A stretch of DNA of 12,286 nt from Candidatus Moranbacteria bacterium GW2011_GWE1_49_15 (lineage in GTDB: Bacteria; Patescibacteriota; Minisyncoccia; Moranbacterales; GWC2-37-73). The stretch covers positions 1-12,286 of the forward strand of contig LCPX01000005.1 in the NCBI GenBank assembly GCA_001003855.1, given 5' to 3'. Made by a program: the position numbers and the translations under genes. The notes beneath the pieces were generated by a model. The model saw only the letters and a program-made list of their open reading frames with translations. It made no database searches and was not told the DNA's origin. Below, piece after piece: positions 12,243 through 12,286 of the stretch (position 1 is the stretch's first letter; every line of letters starts with the position of its first letter).

Positions 12243-12286
12243 ACCCAAAACAAAAACAAAAATACTTTTAAAACAAAAATAAAAAA

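Noticed and set aside
12210..12286. Possible start of a protein gene (MIKTASNSDWR...) running off the right edge
   Set aside because: Only 25 codons are visible, Lys/Asn-rich from an A-rich tract, with no ribosome binding site, and the frame passes through two hairpins. It cannot be decided without the sequence beyond the edge.

Overview
The window looks like a piece of a bacterial chromosome, most likely from the Candidate Phyla Radiation (Patescibacteria, Parcubacteria-like). This is an inference from several traits: most genes lack a good Shine-Dalgarno sequence, gene order is loose, neither tRNA gene encodes its CCA end, and short lineage-type membrane or surface proteins of unknown role are present. 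No rRNA, CRISPR array or transposase gene was seen.

Layout. From 1 to about 5.6 kb every protein gene is on the minus strand. In coordinate order these are: a partial secreted or membrane protein with two Asp-rich calcium-binding-like loops (1-929); a membrane-anchored spermidine-synthase-like protein (996-2519); an O-antigen ligase/polymerase-type membrane protein (2601-4220); and a radical SAM/SPASM-like protein (4595-5629). A plus-strand tRNA-Ala(GGC) lies at 4338-4408. From 5.7 kb onward everything is on the plus strand: tRNA-Arg(CCT), the CCA-adding enzyme (cca), rpsO, a NYN-domain putative nuclease, pnp, and a single-pass membrane protein with Pro/Ser-rich flanks. The window ends in a strong promoter followed by a run of RNA hairpins with no clear gene.

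The most striking content is inside the O-antigen ligase gene. Nine copies of the 16-bp palindrome TGTTCCACGTGGAACA (one copy ends GTGAAACA) sit within 1.14 kb of its coding sequence. They match the parS centromere consensus bound by ParB/Spo0J, and one copy matches the B. subtilis form exactly. They are read in all three codon frames (FHVE, VPRGT and CSTWN peptides), all in predicted loops between membrane helices, so the DNA rather than the peptide appears to be conserved. Between two of them lie three exact DnaA-box nonamers (TTATNCACA) in the same orientation within 75 bp. With the AT-rich composition of this gene and the switch of gene direction just beside it, this suggests a chromosome segregation locus, and perhaps the replication origin region, embedded in a surface-polysaccharide gene.

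How the genes fit together. The right half is an RNA-metabolism block. A tRNA without an encoded CCA precedes the enzyme that adds CCA. The conserved rpsO-pnp neighbourhood is interrupted by a NYN-fold putative ribonuclease, and pnp has its own promoter and a structured leader. The left half is mainly envelope and membrane functions. Several promoter and terminator signals are good enough to divide the region into transcription units, including a perfect TTGACA-N17-TATAAT promoter placed in a 34-bp palindrome at the end of the ligase gene.
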